NCBI RefSeq assembly: GCF_014192015.1
Contig: NZ_JACHXJ010000002.1
Span: 62,001 to 126,000 of the forward strand
Direction of reading: 5' to 3'
DNA: 64,000 nucleotides
Origin: Paenibacillus rhizosphaerae
GTDB lineage: Bacteria; Bacillota; Bacilli; Paenibacillales; Paenibacillaceae
Shown in pieces: positions 37,229-45,922 of this stretch (its first letter is position 1; the number at the start of each line of letters is the position of its first letter). The translations under genes and the position numbers were made by a program. Under the pieces are notes generated by a model. The model had not been told where the DNA came from and ran no database searches. It saw only the letters and a list, made by a program, of their open reading frames with translations.

Positions 37229-38760
37229 TGACAGTGCCTGAATACCTGGTAATACCGCTGATCGTTATAGGGGTAATCGTCGTGCTTGGCTTGGCTTTCT
37301 GGGCCCGATACAAAACGGTGGGACCGGATGAAGCCATGATCGTGACGGGATCGTTTCTGGGAAACAAAAACATATCGGAGGACGAATCCGGACGGAAAAT
37401 CAAAATCGTTCGGGGCGGAGGGGCTTTTATCCTGCCCGTCTTCCAGCAGTCGGAATTCATATCACTGCTCTCCCACAAGCTGGATGTGTCAACGCCGGAG
37501 GTGTACACGGAACAGGGCGTGCCCGTCATCGCCGACGGCGTGGCCATTATCAAAGTAGGCGGCTCGATTGAGGACGTCGCGACCGCGGCGGAGCAGTTCA
37601 TCGGCAAGCCGATCGAAGCCCTGAAGGGCGAGGCGCAGGAAGTGCTGGAAGGGCATCTGCGGGCTATTCTCGGTTCGATGACGGTGGAAGAGGTGTACCG
37701 GAACCGTGACAAGTTTGCCCAGGAGGTTCAAGGTGTAGCGGCCAGGGACTTGAAGAAAATGGGCCTGCAGATCGTCTCCTTTACGATTAAGGACGTGCGC
37801 GACAAGCAGGGGTATCTCGACGCGCTCGGTAAACCGCGGATTGCTGCGGTGAAACGGGATGCGGAAATCGCCGAAGCGGAAGCGATGCGCGACGCGCGGA
37901 TTCAGAAGGCGAACGCCGAGGAGCAGGGGCAGAAGGCCGAGCTGCTGCGCGATACGAACATCGCCGAAGCGTCGAAGGAGAAGGAATTGAAGGTAGCATC
38001 CTTTAAGAAGGAACAGGACACTGCCAAGGCGGAAGCCGACCAGGCGTACCACATTCAGGAAGCCCGCGCCAAGCAGACAATGGTGGAAGAGCAGATGAAG
38101 GTAGAGCTCGTTCGCAAGGAGCGGGAGATCGACCTGCAGGAGAAGGAAATTCAGGTGCGGCAGAAGCAGTACGATGCCGAAGTGAAGAAGAAAGCGGACG
38201 CCGACCGGTATGCGGTTGAAGTGGCGGCCGAAGCCGACAAGGCGAGAAAAATGCTGGAGGCTGAGGCGCTGCAGTACTCCATCGAAACCCAGGCCAAGGC
38301 ATCGGCCGAGCAAAAGCGGCTGGACGGTCAGGCCATTGCCGACGCAGAACGGGCCAAAGGTACCGCCGAGGCGGAAGTCATCCGCCTGCGGGGTCTTGCG
38401 GAAGCCGATGCGAAAGAGAAACTGGCTGAAGCCTTCCAGAAGTTCGGCGAAGCGGCCATCCTCGATATTATCGTGAAAATGCTGCCGGACCTGGCGGGCA
38501 AAATTGCCGAGCCGATCGCTTCCATCGACAAGCTGACGGTGGTGGATACCGGCAAGGGAGAAGGCGCGGCACGCGTGAGCAATTACGTCACAGAGCTGAT
38601 GTCGACGGCTCCGGAAATGCTCAAGAACGTGTCCGGCATCGATGTGGAGAGCCTCATTCAAGGCTTGACCGGGCGGAAAACGCCTCCGGCTGCATCCGCG
38701 GCGCCTGCGGCCGCGCAGCAGGATTTGGTTACCCTCGAAGCAGGAGCAACGAAGGAATGA
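37228..38760 (+). CDS. floT: Flotillin
   Basis: A 510-residue scaffold of functional membrane microdomains affecting membrane fluidity, secretion and sporulation signalling. A hydrophobic N-terminus (YLVIPLIVIGVIVVLGLAFW) precedes an SPFH/PHB domain (residues about 30-200) and a long charged coiled coil rich in Glu-Ala repeats (about 205-430), followed by an oligomerisation tail. ATG 37228 is chosen, with AAAGGAGATG upstream, over the adjacent TTG 37225. A strong terminator follows. Confidence 0.95.
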   Translation: MTVPEYLVIPLIVIGVIVVLGLAFWARYKTVGPDEAMIVTGSFLGNKNISEDESGRKIKIVRGGGAFILPVFQQSEFISLLSHKLDVSTPEVYTEQGVPVIADGVAIIKVGGSIEDVATAAEQFIGKPIEALKGEAQEVLEGHLRAILGSMTVEEVYRNRDKFAQEVQGVAARDLKKMGLQIVSFTIKDVRDKQGYLDALGKPRIAAVKRDAEIAEAEAMRDARIQKANAEEQGQKAELLRDTNIAEASKEKELKVASFKKEQDTAKAEADQAYHIQEARAKQTMVEEQMKVELVRKEREIDLQEKEIQVRQKQYDAEVKKKADADRYAVEVAAEADKARKMLEAEALQYSIETQAKASAEQKRLDGQAIADAERAKGTAEAEVIRLRGLAEADAKEKLAEAFQKFGEAAILDIIVKMLPDLAGKIAEPIASIDKLTVVDTGKGEGAARVSNYVTELMSTAPEMLKNVSGIDVESLIQGLTGRKTPPAASAAPAAAQQDLVTLEAGATKE

Positions 38761-38865
38761 AGGAACTTTATGCGGGCTAACCGGCGATGAGCTGCCGAAT
38801 TGACGGCATGCAAAGACGCGGGTATCCCCGCCCTCGATTAGACCGTAAAGGAAAGATCGTTTAAA

Positions 38866-38905
38866 CGGCGGCTCGCTTGGGGTATTTTTCCAAAGCGAGC
38901 CGCCG
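38866..38905 (+). terminator. Terminator after floT
   Basis: CGGCGGCTCGCTT pairs with AAGCGAGCCGCCG (13 bp) around an AT-rich loop, then ATTTAGTTTGGGGTTTT. Confidence 0.85.
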
Positions 38906-38980
38906 ATTTAGTTTGGGGTTTTGTCAATAGCATGCGTGTAACGGCCACACGGGATATCGAAAGATCTTTTAACGCGAATT

Positions 38981-39042
38981 GGAAAAGCGATATGAAGAAG
39001 CGAAATGGAAAGCGGAATGAAAGCGGAATGAAAAAGCAAAAT
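38981..39042. repeat. Degenerate 11-13-base tandem repeat
   Basis: Five copies of a G(A)nGCG(A)nAT unit (for example GAAAGCGGAAT twice in a row). They lie in the 38761-39111 gap between the floT and tauE terminators; the rest of that gap is unremarkable. Confidence 0.6.
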
Positions 39043-39044
39043 AG

Positions 39045-39078
39045 AAAAGAAGCCGGTCTCCTGCTGCGGACCGGCTTT
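39045..39078 (-). terminator. Terminator after the TauE-family gene
   Basis: GCCGGTC (39052-39058) pairs with GACCGGC (39069-39075). The plus-strand A-rich flank gives the T-run in the minus direction. Confidence 0.85.
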
Positions 39079-39111
39079 TAGGGCCATCAGTTCCCATGTT
39101 CATGGATGACA

Positions 39112-39879
39112 TTACAGCAGCAGTATCGCCGCACCCATCATCGGGGTGATGACCATGCATGTTTTCAGCCAACGGGCGGGAACGAGCTTCGTGAACTTCG
39201 CTCCAATGTAAGAGCCGACCATCGTGCCGCACACCACCGCGATGAGCAGCCGGAAATCCAGGTATCCGATCGTAAAGTAGCCTGCTCCGCCCGCCAGCGC
39301 AATCGGAATGATGACCATCATCGTCGTTCCTGCCGCATAGCGCATCGGCATGCCGAGCAGCAGCATGAGCCCCAACTGGATGAACGGCGTGGAACCGATG
39401 CCGAACAGGCCGGACAGCATGCCGGTAACAACGCCGATCAGCAGCGCGCACGCCCAATACCGCAGTCCCTTGGCGGCAGGCGGAGCCTGGTTCCCGGACG
39501 CATCCGGCCGACGCGAGACGACCGCCATCCGCAGCCATAACGCGAGCCCCGAAGCGAACAGCATGCCGGAAGTCATCCAGCCCAGTTTATCCTCCGGAAT
39601 AAGCGTTGACCAGCTGGAGCTGACCCACGCCCCCGCCGCTCCGGCCAAACCGACGACCGCGCCCGACTTCAGCAGCATATTTCCTTCACGGTAGTGGCTG
39701 ACGGAACCGGAAAGGGATGAGAAGAACATCGCCGCGAGGGCGGTTCCCAGCGCGATATGAATCGGATATCCAAACACAACGGTCAAGATCGAGATGATAA
39801 AACCGGAGCCGCCCGCGCCCACGAAGCCAAGGAGCAGACCGAGCAAAATCATTACGGCAGAAATATCGATCAGCTTCAT
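39112..39879 (-). CDS. TauE/SafE (YfcA) family sulfite exporter-like permease
   Basis: A 255-residue membrane protein with two repeats of four helices, the first opening ISAVMILLGLLLGFVGAGGSGFII and the second containing ACALLIGVVTGMLSGLFGIGSTPFIQ, the family glycine signature. The presumed substrate is an organosulfonate, sulfite or another anion. ATG 39879 follows GGAGGATGG and shares one base with the stop of the upstream esterase gene, so the two are co-translated. Confidence 0.85.
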   Translation of the reverse strand: MKLIDISAVMILLGLLLGFVGAGGSGFIISILTVVFGYPIHIALGTALAAMFFSSLSGSVSHYREGNMLLKSGAVVGLAGAAGAWVSSSWSTLIPEDKLGWMTSGMLFASGLALWLRMAVVSRRPDASGNQAPPAAKGLRYWACALLIGVVTGMLSGLFGIGSTPFIQLGLMLLLGMPMRYAAGTTMMVIIPIALAGGAGYFTIGYLDFRLLIAVVCGTMVGSYIGAKFTKLVPARWLKTCMVITPMMGAAILLL

Positions 39880-41348
39880 CAGTCCATCCTCCACACCTGA
39901 TGGGGAATGCCGATCCCAGCCGGTTCCGGCAGGTCATCATCAACGCGGCTGGCCGTGTCCAGCACCATGATGGCCGGTCTCGTCCCATAGACCGGCCATG
40001 CAGGCAGCGCGTCGGTATTGGGATTCCCGCTTCGTACGAACGCGACCCAGGCTTTCCGCATACTTCTTGTAAGTGGGTATTGCTCGGCGGGTACTGCGTA
40101 CGGATCGCCGGCTGCAAGGGCAGCCGGGGGCTGCGCTTCCGGATCCCAATGAATAAGGCTGCCCTCATAGCCGTGCGTCGCTCCGAGTACACTGCCGGCG
40201 TGAAGCCGGTACATCCATACCGGGGTTTCCGAGGAAGCGAGGGCCTGTGCAAACTGCAAAGCCCCAATCGTGTACAGATGCTCGGTTAACGTCGTACACC
40301 ACGCAGCGGCTGGGGACATCGCCCCGGCATAACGCTGATAGGCATCCCATACGGCGGGAGCATGGCGTCCAAAAAATCGGTCAAGCGGTTCCATGCCTGG
40401 GGACTGGAGTGTGGAATCGTCCCGGATGAATATCGATGCTTCATTTTCGTTCGTGCCGATCAGCAGCGGCGGCAGACCGGCGCTCGCCGCAATGCCTGCC
40501 AATGGATCCAAGGGAATAACCTGACCGTCCGCCACCGGGCCGAACATGTGCAGGCCGCGCGACGTGTCCGATCCGACGGCGGACTGCGCTTCGATGAGCT
40601 GCTCGAACGGAAGCTCCAGCAGCGGGCTTGGATCTGAACCGGACAAGCCCAGCTCTTCGAGGATCCGGAGGGTGGTGACGTTGGCGGTGTGCCGATCCCG
40701 GATCGCTTGGGTGGCCCCGCTCTGTGCCACTGCCCGGTGGAATAACCCTCGTGCCGCTTCCATGGCATAGAGCGAAGCGGTGCACTTGGCACCGGCGGAA
40801 TTCCCGATAACGGTCACGCGGGCCGGATCGCCTCCAAAGGCGGAAATGTTACGCTGGACCCACTGCAGCGCGGCCGCAATATCGAGCAGACCGTTGTTTC
40901 CCGAGGCTGCATATTCCTCCCCCAGCACCTCACCCAAGTGGAGGAAGCCTAATGCGCCAAGGCGGTAATTGACCGATACATAGACGATGCCATCCTCCGC
41001 CGCATGCCGCAAACCGTCGCAGTCGGCGCCGCTGCCCGATACGAATCCGCCGCCATGAATATACACCAGTACGGGCATCGGTTCTTTTTCACATCCCCGG
41101 GTCCACACGTTCAAATACAAGCAATCTTCAGACCGTATACGTGTAGTCCCTCCTGACGGATCGGTCTGCTGGGGGGCGAGAGGGCCGAATTGATCGCATT
41201 TCTTCACGCCCGGCCATGATTGCGCAGGCGCCGGAGGCTGAAATCTACGTTTGCCCGTCGGCGGTGCTGCATAGGGAATGCCCCGAAATACATAGGCTCC
41301 TTGTAAAGGTACTCCTGAAACTTTGCCTGATGCGGTTTGTACGATCAA
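39879..41348 (-). CDS. Type B carboxylesterase/lipase
   Basis: A 489-residue alpha/beta hydrolase. VFRGIPYAAPPTGKRRFQPP, SEDCLYLNVWT and the oxyanion loop YIHGGGFVSGSG are standard. The nucleophile elbow reads GNSAGAK, with Asn where the family usually has Glu. The acid is likely in GTNENEAS and the His in ATHGYEGSLIH. No signal peptide, so probably cytoplasmic. It is divergent from a lysR gene and precedes tauE; expression under LysR control is inferred. Confidence 0.9.
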   Translation of the reverse strand: MIVQTASGKVSGVPLQGAYVFRGIPYAAPPTGKRRFQPPAPAQSWPGVKKCDQFGPLAPQQTDPSGGTTRIRSEDCLYLNVWTRGCEKEPMPVLVYIHGGGFVSGSGADCDGLRHAAEDGIVYVSVNYRLGALGFLHLGEVLGEEYAASGNNGLLDIAAALQWVQRNISAFGGDPARVTVIGNSAGAKCTASLYAMEAARGLFHRAVAQSGATQAIRDRHTANVTTLRILEELGLSGSDPSPLLELPFEQLIEAQSAVGSDTSRGLHMFGPVADGQVIPLDPLAGIAASAGLPPLLIGTNENEASIFIRDDSTLQSPGMEPLDRFFGRHAPAVWDAYQRYAGAMSPAAAWCTTLTEHLYTIGALQFAQALASSETPVWMYRLHAGSVLGATHGYEGSLIHWDPEAQPPAALAAGDPYAVPAEQYPLTRSMRKAWVAFVRSGNPNTDALPAWPVYGTRPAIMVLDTASRVDDDLPEPAGIGIPHQVWRMD

Positions 41349-41434
41349 GGTGCTCGTCTCCTCTTCCTATTGATTTGTGAACTATTATAACTTGTTTATC
41401 CCATGAACTATAATATATATTGAATTATATTTAT

Positions 41435-41452
41435 CATAACTTATAGGTTATG
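41435..41452. promoter_or_regulatory. Candidate LysR binding dyad
   Basis: CATAAC-TTATAG-GTTATG, a perfect 6-bp-arm dyad in the 128-base divergent region, containing a T-N11-A core. It lies 25 bases before the lysR start, fitting autoregulation. Confidence 0.6.
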
Positions 41453-41476
41453 TTAAAAAGGAAAGAGGGATCTGGA

Positions 41477-42379
41477 TTGGAGCTGCTGCAGTTAAAATAC
41501 TTTCAGGTTGCCGCCCGGATGCAGCATATGACCCAGGCAGCCCGCAGCCTGCATATTTCGCAGCCAGCGCTCAGCAAAATGATTGCCTCGCTGGAAGTCG
41601 AGCTGGGAACGAAGCTGTTTGAGCGGGAGCCTAAAAGCATACGGCTGAACGAGCGCGGCAAGTTATTTTTGCGTCAGGTGGATATTGCCCTGCAGGCCCT
41701 TGAAGACGGCAGGCTGCAGCTGCAAGACCTCGGCGGTTCCGCTTCTCCGGCCGTTACACTCGACGTCCGCGTTTCCTCGCATTTACTGCCGGACCTATTG
41801 GCCGATTTCCGCAAAGAATGCCCGGCCGCCGAGTTCCATTTGCTGCAGCATTCCACGTTCGAAGGGGCGGCGGGCTTCGACCTTTGCCTTTCCGACGGAG
41901 CCGAACTGCCGCCAGGAACAACGTCGCTTTCTTTGCTGGAAGAAGAAATTTTCGTCGCGGTTCCCGCGGACCATCCGCTCGCTGGCCGTACGCAAGTCGG
42001 CTTGAAGGAGCTGAGGGAAGAGAGCTTCATCACGCTGCCCCCGGGCAAATCGCTGCGCGAAACGACGGATGCCTTTTGCCGCCTCGCCGGCTTCACTCCA
42101 CGTGTCCGGTTTGAGAGCGACGACCCGGCCATGGTTCGCGGTTTGATCCGGGTCGGTCAAGGCGTTGCTTTTTTGCCGGCTATTACTTGGGGGGGTTCAA
42201 CTGGGCCGGACGTCGTTCTGCTGCGGCTCGAAGAAAGCTGGTGCAAACGCTCGATTGCCTTGTCCTGGCCGCAGGAACGGTATTTGACGCAAACGGCTGC
42301 GTCATTTCGCGATTTTGCCGTGAACTATTTCGCCAGGCTGGCTGCATCGCATCCACAAGATATGGGTCGGGGCGGTTAA
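41477..42379 (+). CDS. LysR family transcriptional regulator
   Basis: A 300-residue regulator opening MELLQLKYFQVAARMQHMTQAARSLHISQPALSKMIASLE, the LysR winged helix, with a type 2 periplasmic-binding-like effector domain from about residue 90. TTG 41477 is taken as the start (AGAGGGA six bases upstream); the in-frame ATG at 41450 lacks a ribosome site and falls in the operator dyad. It probably controls the divergent esterase-tauE pair. Confidence 0.9.
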   Translation: MELLQLKYFQVAARMQHMTQAARSLHISQPALSKMIASLEVELGTKLFEREPKSIRLNERGKLFLRQVDIALQALEDGRLQLQDLGGSASPAVTLDVRVSSHLLPDLLADFRKECPAAEFHLLQHSTFEGAAGFDLCLSDGAELPPGTTSLSLLEEEIFVAVPADHPLAGRTQVGLKELREESFITLPPGKSLRETTDAFCRLAGFTPRVRFESDDPAMVRGLIRVGQGVAFLPAITWGGSTGPDVVLLRLEESWCKRSIALSWPQERYLTQTAASFRDFAVNYFARLAASHPQDMGRGG

Positions 42380-42412
42380 AACAGGGAATGCACGGTTCCA
42401 TGTCCGCCCGGT

Positions 42413-42441
42413 TTGACGAATCGGCTGATTTCTGATATTTT
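42413..42441 (+). promoter_or_regulatory. Candidate sigma-A promoter of glcT
   Basis: TTGACG (42413-42418), a 17-base spacer and TATTTT (42436-42441), about 55 bases before the gene. Confidence 0.65.
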
Positions 42442-42496
42442 TTCTGTCTGTCAGAGATGATAAACTTATCAGGCGTCAGCAAACGAGGTGCATAGT

Positions 42497-43351
42497 GTGA
42501 GTAGTCTGCAAGTGAGCAAGGTGTTAAATAACAATGTCATCATTGCCGAGCATCCCCAGCACGGTGAGGTGGTGGTCATCGGCAAAGGGATCGGCTTTAA
42601 TCGGAAGACCGGGCAGGCCATTCCGCTGGCTGAGGTAGAGAAGATGTTTATTTTGACCAAGCCGGAGGAGCAGGAGCAGTACAAGCAGCTGCTGCCCCAG
42701 GTCGACGAGAAACTGATTGAAGCGGTCAACGAAATATTGCTGCATGCCGACCAGACAAGCTCAGGGGCCTTGAACGAGCATGTCCATATCGCACTGACGG
42801 ATCACATCGCATTTGCGATCAAGCGCATGCAGCAGGGCATTTATATCCATAATCCCTTTTTGTACGAGACGAAAGAAATGTATCCCGAGGAGTTTCGGAT
42901 GGCGGAATTCGCCGTCCGGCTGATTCATCAGAAGCTCGGCGTGGACCTGGGTGAAGAGGAAGCCGGATTCATCGCCTTGCATATCCACGGCGCGCTGACC
43001 AACCAGCATATTTCCGAAGTGCGCAAGCATTCCGAGCTGATCAGCGATCTGGTCCACATCGTGGAGACGGAGATGGACTTCCGGGTCCCGCGGGATTCGC
43101 TCGACTACTCCCGCCTGATTACGCACCTTCGCTTTGCTTTGGAGCGAATCCGCAGAGGCGAGGCCGTGGAGGAAACGGACACGCTCGACGCCTTGATGCA
43201 GCGGGAATACCCGGATACGTACCGGCTTGCCCAAGAGCTGACCAAAGTGATGGAGGAGCGCCTCGGCCGGCCCGTATATCCAGCGGAAGTGGGATATCTG
43301 ACGATCCATCTCCAGCGTCTGGTTCACAAAAAGCAGGGGCGCGTGGATTGA
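42497..43351 (+). CDS. glcT: PtsGHI operon antiterminator GlcT (BglG family)
   Basis: RNA-binding antiterminator of 284 residues. Residues about 1-60 form the CAT domain that binds the ribonucleic antiterminator. PRD1 (about 65-170, NEHVHIALTDHIAFAIKR) and PRD2 (about 175-280, ISEVRKHSELISDLV) carry His residues phosphorylated by PTS components. Glucose import relieves inhibition, letting GlcT open the terminator in front of ptsH. GTG 42497 follows ACGAGGTG by six bases; GTG 42488 is inside that site. The target RNA lies 150 bases downstream of the gene. Confidence 0.93.
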   Translation: MSSLQVSKVLNNNVIIAEHPQHGEVVVIGKGIGFNRKTGQAIPLAEVEKMFILTKPEEQEQYKQLLPQVDEKLIEAVNEILLHADQTSSGALNEHVHIALTDHIAFAIKRMQQGIYIHNPFLYETKEMYPEEFRMAEFAVRLIHQKLGVDLGEEEAGFIALHIHGALTNQHISEVRKHSELISDLVHIVETEMDFRVPRDSLDYSRLITHLRFALERIRRGEAVEETDTLDALMQREYPDTYRLAQELTKVMEERLGRPVYPAEVGYLTIHLQRLVHKKQGRVD

Positions 43352-43442
43352 TCGCGTGCGGCGTGCAGCGCCTTTGATGGCGTATGGTCCCGCCGCTTTC
43401 ACTTTTAAAGGAGCGCAGGCGCCTTTTTCGAATATCAAGCGC

Positions 43443-43471
43443 TTGCAACTTGGCGGGATGGGTGCTACAAT
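43443..43471 (+). promoter_or_regulatory. Sigma-A promoter of ptsHI
   Basis: TTGCAA (43443-43448), a 17-base spacer and TACAAT (43466-43471). The -35 lies in a palindromic AAGCGCTTGCA that resembles half of a CcpA site. Confidence 0.85.
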
Positions 43472-43503
43472 ACTGACTGTAATGAACCCAATTGAACATG
43501 CAT

Positions 43504-43626
43504 ACGTGTTACTGATACGATCAGGCATGAGTAAACCTGTAGATCTTGGTTGTTTTGCCCATTACTGGGGCAATCTATCGCTTAGCGGTAGAAACCAGGA
43601 TCCCGAGCGGATACTCATGCCTTTTT
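43504..43626 (+). promoter_or_regulatory. GlcT ribonucleic antiterminator and overlapping terminator
   Basis: ACGTGTTACTGATACGATCA (43504-43523) followed by GGCATGAGTAAA fits the GlcT RNA target of B. subtilis ptsG as I recall it. Its 3' part, AGGCATGAGTA (43523-43533), is also the 5' arm of an 11-bp terminator stem closed by TACTCATGCCT (43612-43622) and a T-run. The roughly 78-base loop carries its own small hairpin (TTGCCC/GGGCAA). GlcT binding would block the terminator and allow ptsHI transcription. Confidence 0.93.
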
Positions 43627-43665
43627 GGTATTTACAAAATTTCAGCAGAAAGCAGGATGATCATC

Positions 43666-43941
43666 ATGCAGCAAACGTTTAAAATTATCGATGAAGACGG
43701 AATTCATGCGCGTCCGGCGACGGCGCTTGTCAATACAGCTACCAAATTCAAGGATACGGAGTGCTTTGCCGAATCCGGCGGGAAAAAGGTCACTTTAAAA
43801 TCGATCTTGGGCGTTCTGTCCCTGGACCTGGAGCAGGGCGACATCATTTCGCTGATCGCGGAAGGCGGCGATGAACGCGCGGCGCTGGAATCGCTTGAGC
43901 AGGTCATGGTAGGCGAGGGGCTGGGCGAGGTTCATGAATAA
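43666..43941 (+). CDS. ptsH: Phosphocarrier protein HPr
   Basis: A 91-residue PTS carrier. The His14 phosphoacceptor is in GIHARPAT, and Ser46, the HPrK target, is in [13 protein letters not shown], so both sugar transport and CcpA-linked catabolite control are served. ATG 43666 has AGGAT upstream; longer in-frame readings extend into the terminator structure and are rejected. Its stop overlaps the ptsI start by eight bases. Confidence 0.97.
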   Translation: MQQTFKIIDEDGIHARPATALVNTATKFKDTECFAESGGKKVTLKSILGVLSLDLEQGDIISLIAEGGDERAALESLEQVMVGEGLGEVHE

Positions 43942-45643
43942 TATCAAGGGAATCGCGGCGTCATCGGGAATTGCGATCGCCCGCGCATTCATCTTGGAGG
44001 ATCCAGATTATGCGGTAACCCGCAAGCAGGCGGATGACGTTCTGGCTGAGCTGGCCAAGCTGGATGATGCGCTGGCCAAGTCCCGGGCGGAGCTTGAGGC
44101 CATCAAGGAGCGGACGCTGGCGGAATTGGGCGAGAAAAAGGCCGAAATTTTCGAGTCGCATCTGCTTATATTAAGCGACCCGGAGCTCATCGACCCGGTG
44201 AAGGACAAAATCCGGAGCGAAGCAGTCAGCGCGGAATATGCCCTGGATGAGACGGCAGCGCAGTTCATCCGGATGTTTGAAAATATGAAAAGCGCTTATC
44301 TTCAGGAACGCGCCGCGGATATGCGGGACGTGACCAAGCGTATTCTGAAGCATCTGCTCGGCCTTCAATACGTTAGCCCGTCGGAAATCGACGAGGAAGT
44401 GATTGTGATCGCCGAGGACCTGACCCCATCGGACACGGCCGGCTTAAACCGCAAGTTCGTGAAAGGCTTTACGACGAATATCGGCGGTCGAACGTCGCAC
44501 TCGGCCATCATGGCACGTTCGCTCGAAATCCCGGCGGTGGTCGGCACGAAGAGCGTTCTGGACTCTGTGCAAAACGGCGAGCTGGTGATCGTGGACGGGA
44601 TCGAAGGAAATGTCATCATCGGCCCGACTGATGAGGTTATCGCCGAATACACGTCGAAGCAGCAGGCATACGCCAAGCAGATGGAGGAGTGGAAGCAGCT
44701 CCGTACGGAACCGACCGTCTCGAAGGACGGGGTCCACGTGGAGCTGGCGGCCAACATTGGTACGCCGAACGACGTGGCGGGCGTCCTTGGCAACGGCGGC
44801 GAAGCAGTTGGATTGTACCGGACCGAGTTTCTCTACATGGGCCGCGACAAGCTGCCGTCGGAGAACGTGCAGTACAACGCCTACAAGACCGTATTGGAGC
44901 AGATGGAAGGCAAGCCGGTGGTCGTGCGCACGCTGGATATCGGCGGTGACAAGGAGCTGCCGTATATGGATCTGCCGAAGGAGATGAATCCGTTTCTCGG
45001 ATTCCGCGCGATTCGCCTCTGCCTGGACCGGCAGGACATCTTCCGGATTCAGCTGCGGGCACTGCTGCGGGCCAGCGTGCACGGCAACCTCCGCATCATG
45101 TTCCCGATGATCGCCACGCTTGCCGAGTTCCGGGCAGCCAAGGCCGTACTTCTGGAAGAGAAGGACAAGCTGGCGGCGGAAGGCATCGCTGTCGCGGACG
45201 ACATCCAGATCGGGATCATGGTCGAAATTCCGTCGACGGCCGTTCTGGCGGACGTATTCGCCAAGGAAGTGGATTTCTTCAGCATCGGCACCAATGACCT
45301 AATCCAGTACACGATGGCCGCCGACCGGATGAACGAACAGGTATCGTACCTGTATCAGCCCTATAATCCGGCGATTCTTCGCCTGGTCAAAATGGTCATC
45401 GACGCCGCGCACCGCGAGGGCAAATGGGTCGGCATGTGCGGCGAAATGGCCGGAGACGCCGTAGCGATCCCGATTCTGCTCGGCCTCGGACTTGACGAGT
45501 TCAGCATGAGCGCCTCGTCCATTCTTCCGGCACGAAGCCAGATCTCCAAGCTGTCCCGGGCGGACATGGAGCGTCTCGCCGAACAGGCGCTTCAGCTCAG
45601 CACGGCGGAGGAAGTGACGCAGCTGGTGCAGAGCGTTCAGTAG
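43934..45643 (+). CDS. ptsI: PTS enzyme I
   Basis: Phosphoenolpyruvate-protein phosphotransferase, 569 residues, cytoplasmic. His189 in [12 protein letters not shown] is phosphorylated by PEP. The PEP-binding barrel has [33 protein letters not shown] and the catalytic Cys of GMCGEMAGD. Start overlap with ptsH gives translational coupling. No sugar-specific EIICB gene lies in the operon. Confidence 0.98.
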   Translation: MNNIKGIAASSGIAIARAFILEDPDYAVTRKQADDVLAELAKLDDALAKSRAELEAIKERTLAELGEKKAEIFESHLLILSDPELIDPVKDKIRSEAVSAEYALDETAAQFIRMFENMKSAYLQERAADMRDVTKRILKHLLGLQYVSPSEIDEEVIVIAEDLTPSDTAGLNRKFVKGFTTNIGGRTSHSAIMARSLEIPAVVGTKSVLDSVQNGELVIVDGIEGNVIIGPTDEVIAEYTSKQQAYAKQMEEWKQLRTEPTVSKDGVHVELAANIGTPNDVAGVLGNGGEAVGLYRTEFLYMGRDKLPSENVQYNAYKTVLEQMEGKPVVVRTLDIGGDKELPYMDLPKEMNPFLGFRAIRLCLDRQDIFRIQLRALLRASVHGNLRIMFPMIATLAEFRAAKAVLLEEKDKLAAEGIAVADDIQIGIMVEIPSTAVLADVFAKEVDFFSIGTNDLIQYTMAADRMNEQVSYLYQPYNPAILRLVKMVIDAAHREGKWVGMCGEMAGDAVAIPILLGLGLDEFSMSASSILPARSQISKLSRADMERLAEQALQLSTAEEVTQLVQSVQ

Positions 45644-45766
45644 TGGATGGTTCCGCATGTGGCCGGAGGGGCTTTAGAAAGCTCTCACGATTGACTACCA
45701 TCCTTTTTTACCAACCTCAGCTTCGTTATGTTTTGCACGCATAACGCATATCTTTATCCAAGTTTG

Positions 45767-45797
45767 GCCGGTATTCTTCGGAATGCTGGCTTTTTTT
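45767..45797 (+). terminator. Terminator of ptsHI with TTCG tetraloop
   Basis: GCCGGTATTC-TTCG-GAATGCTGGC (one G-T pair), followed by seven T. Confidence 0.95.
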
Positions 45798-45831
45798 CAT
45801 GTGGGTATATCTCCGCATTACAGAAGTATAT

Positions 45832-45861
45832 AAAAAAGAACACCCTCAAAAGGGTGTTCTT
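45832..45861 (-). terminator. Terminator of gcvT-gcvPA-gcvPB
   Basis: AAGAACACCC-TCAAAA-GGGTGTTCTT, with the A-run 45832-45837 giving T in the minus direction. Confidence 0.9.
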
Positions 45862-45922
45862 GGGTATTCTCTCCACGATCTGAATTCGAATTAAATCCAA
45901 ATCCAAATCCGAAATCTGAAAA

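Noticed and set aside
43434-43448. CcpA (cre) site overlapping the ptsHI -35
   Set aside because: The core AAGCGCTTGCA fits, but the leading TG of the consensus is missing; kept only as a remark on the promoter.
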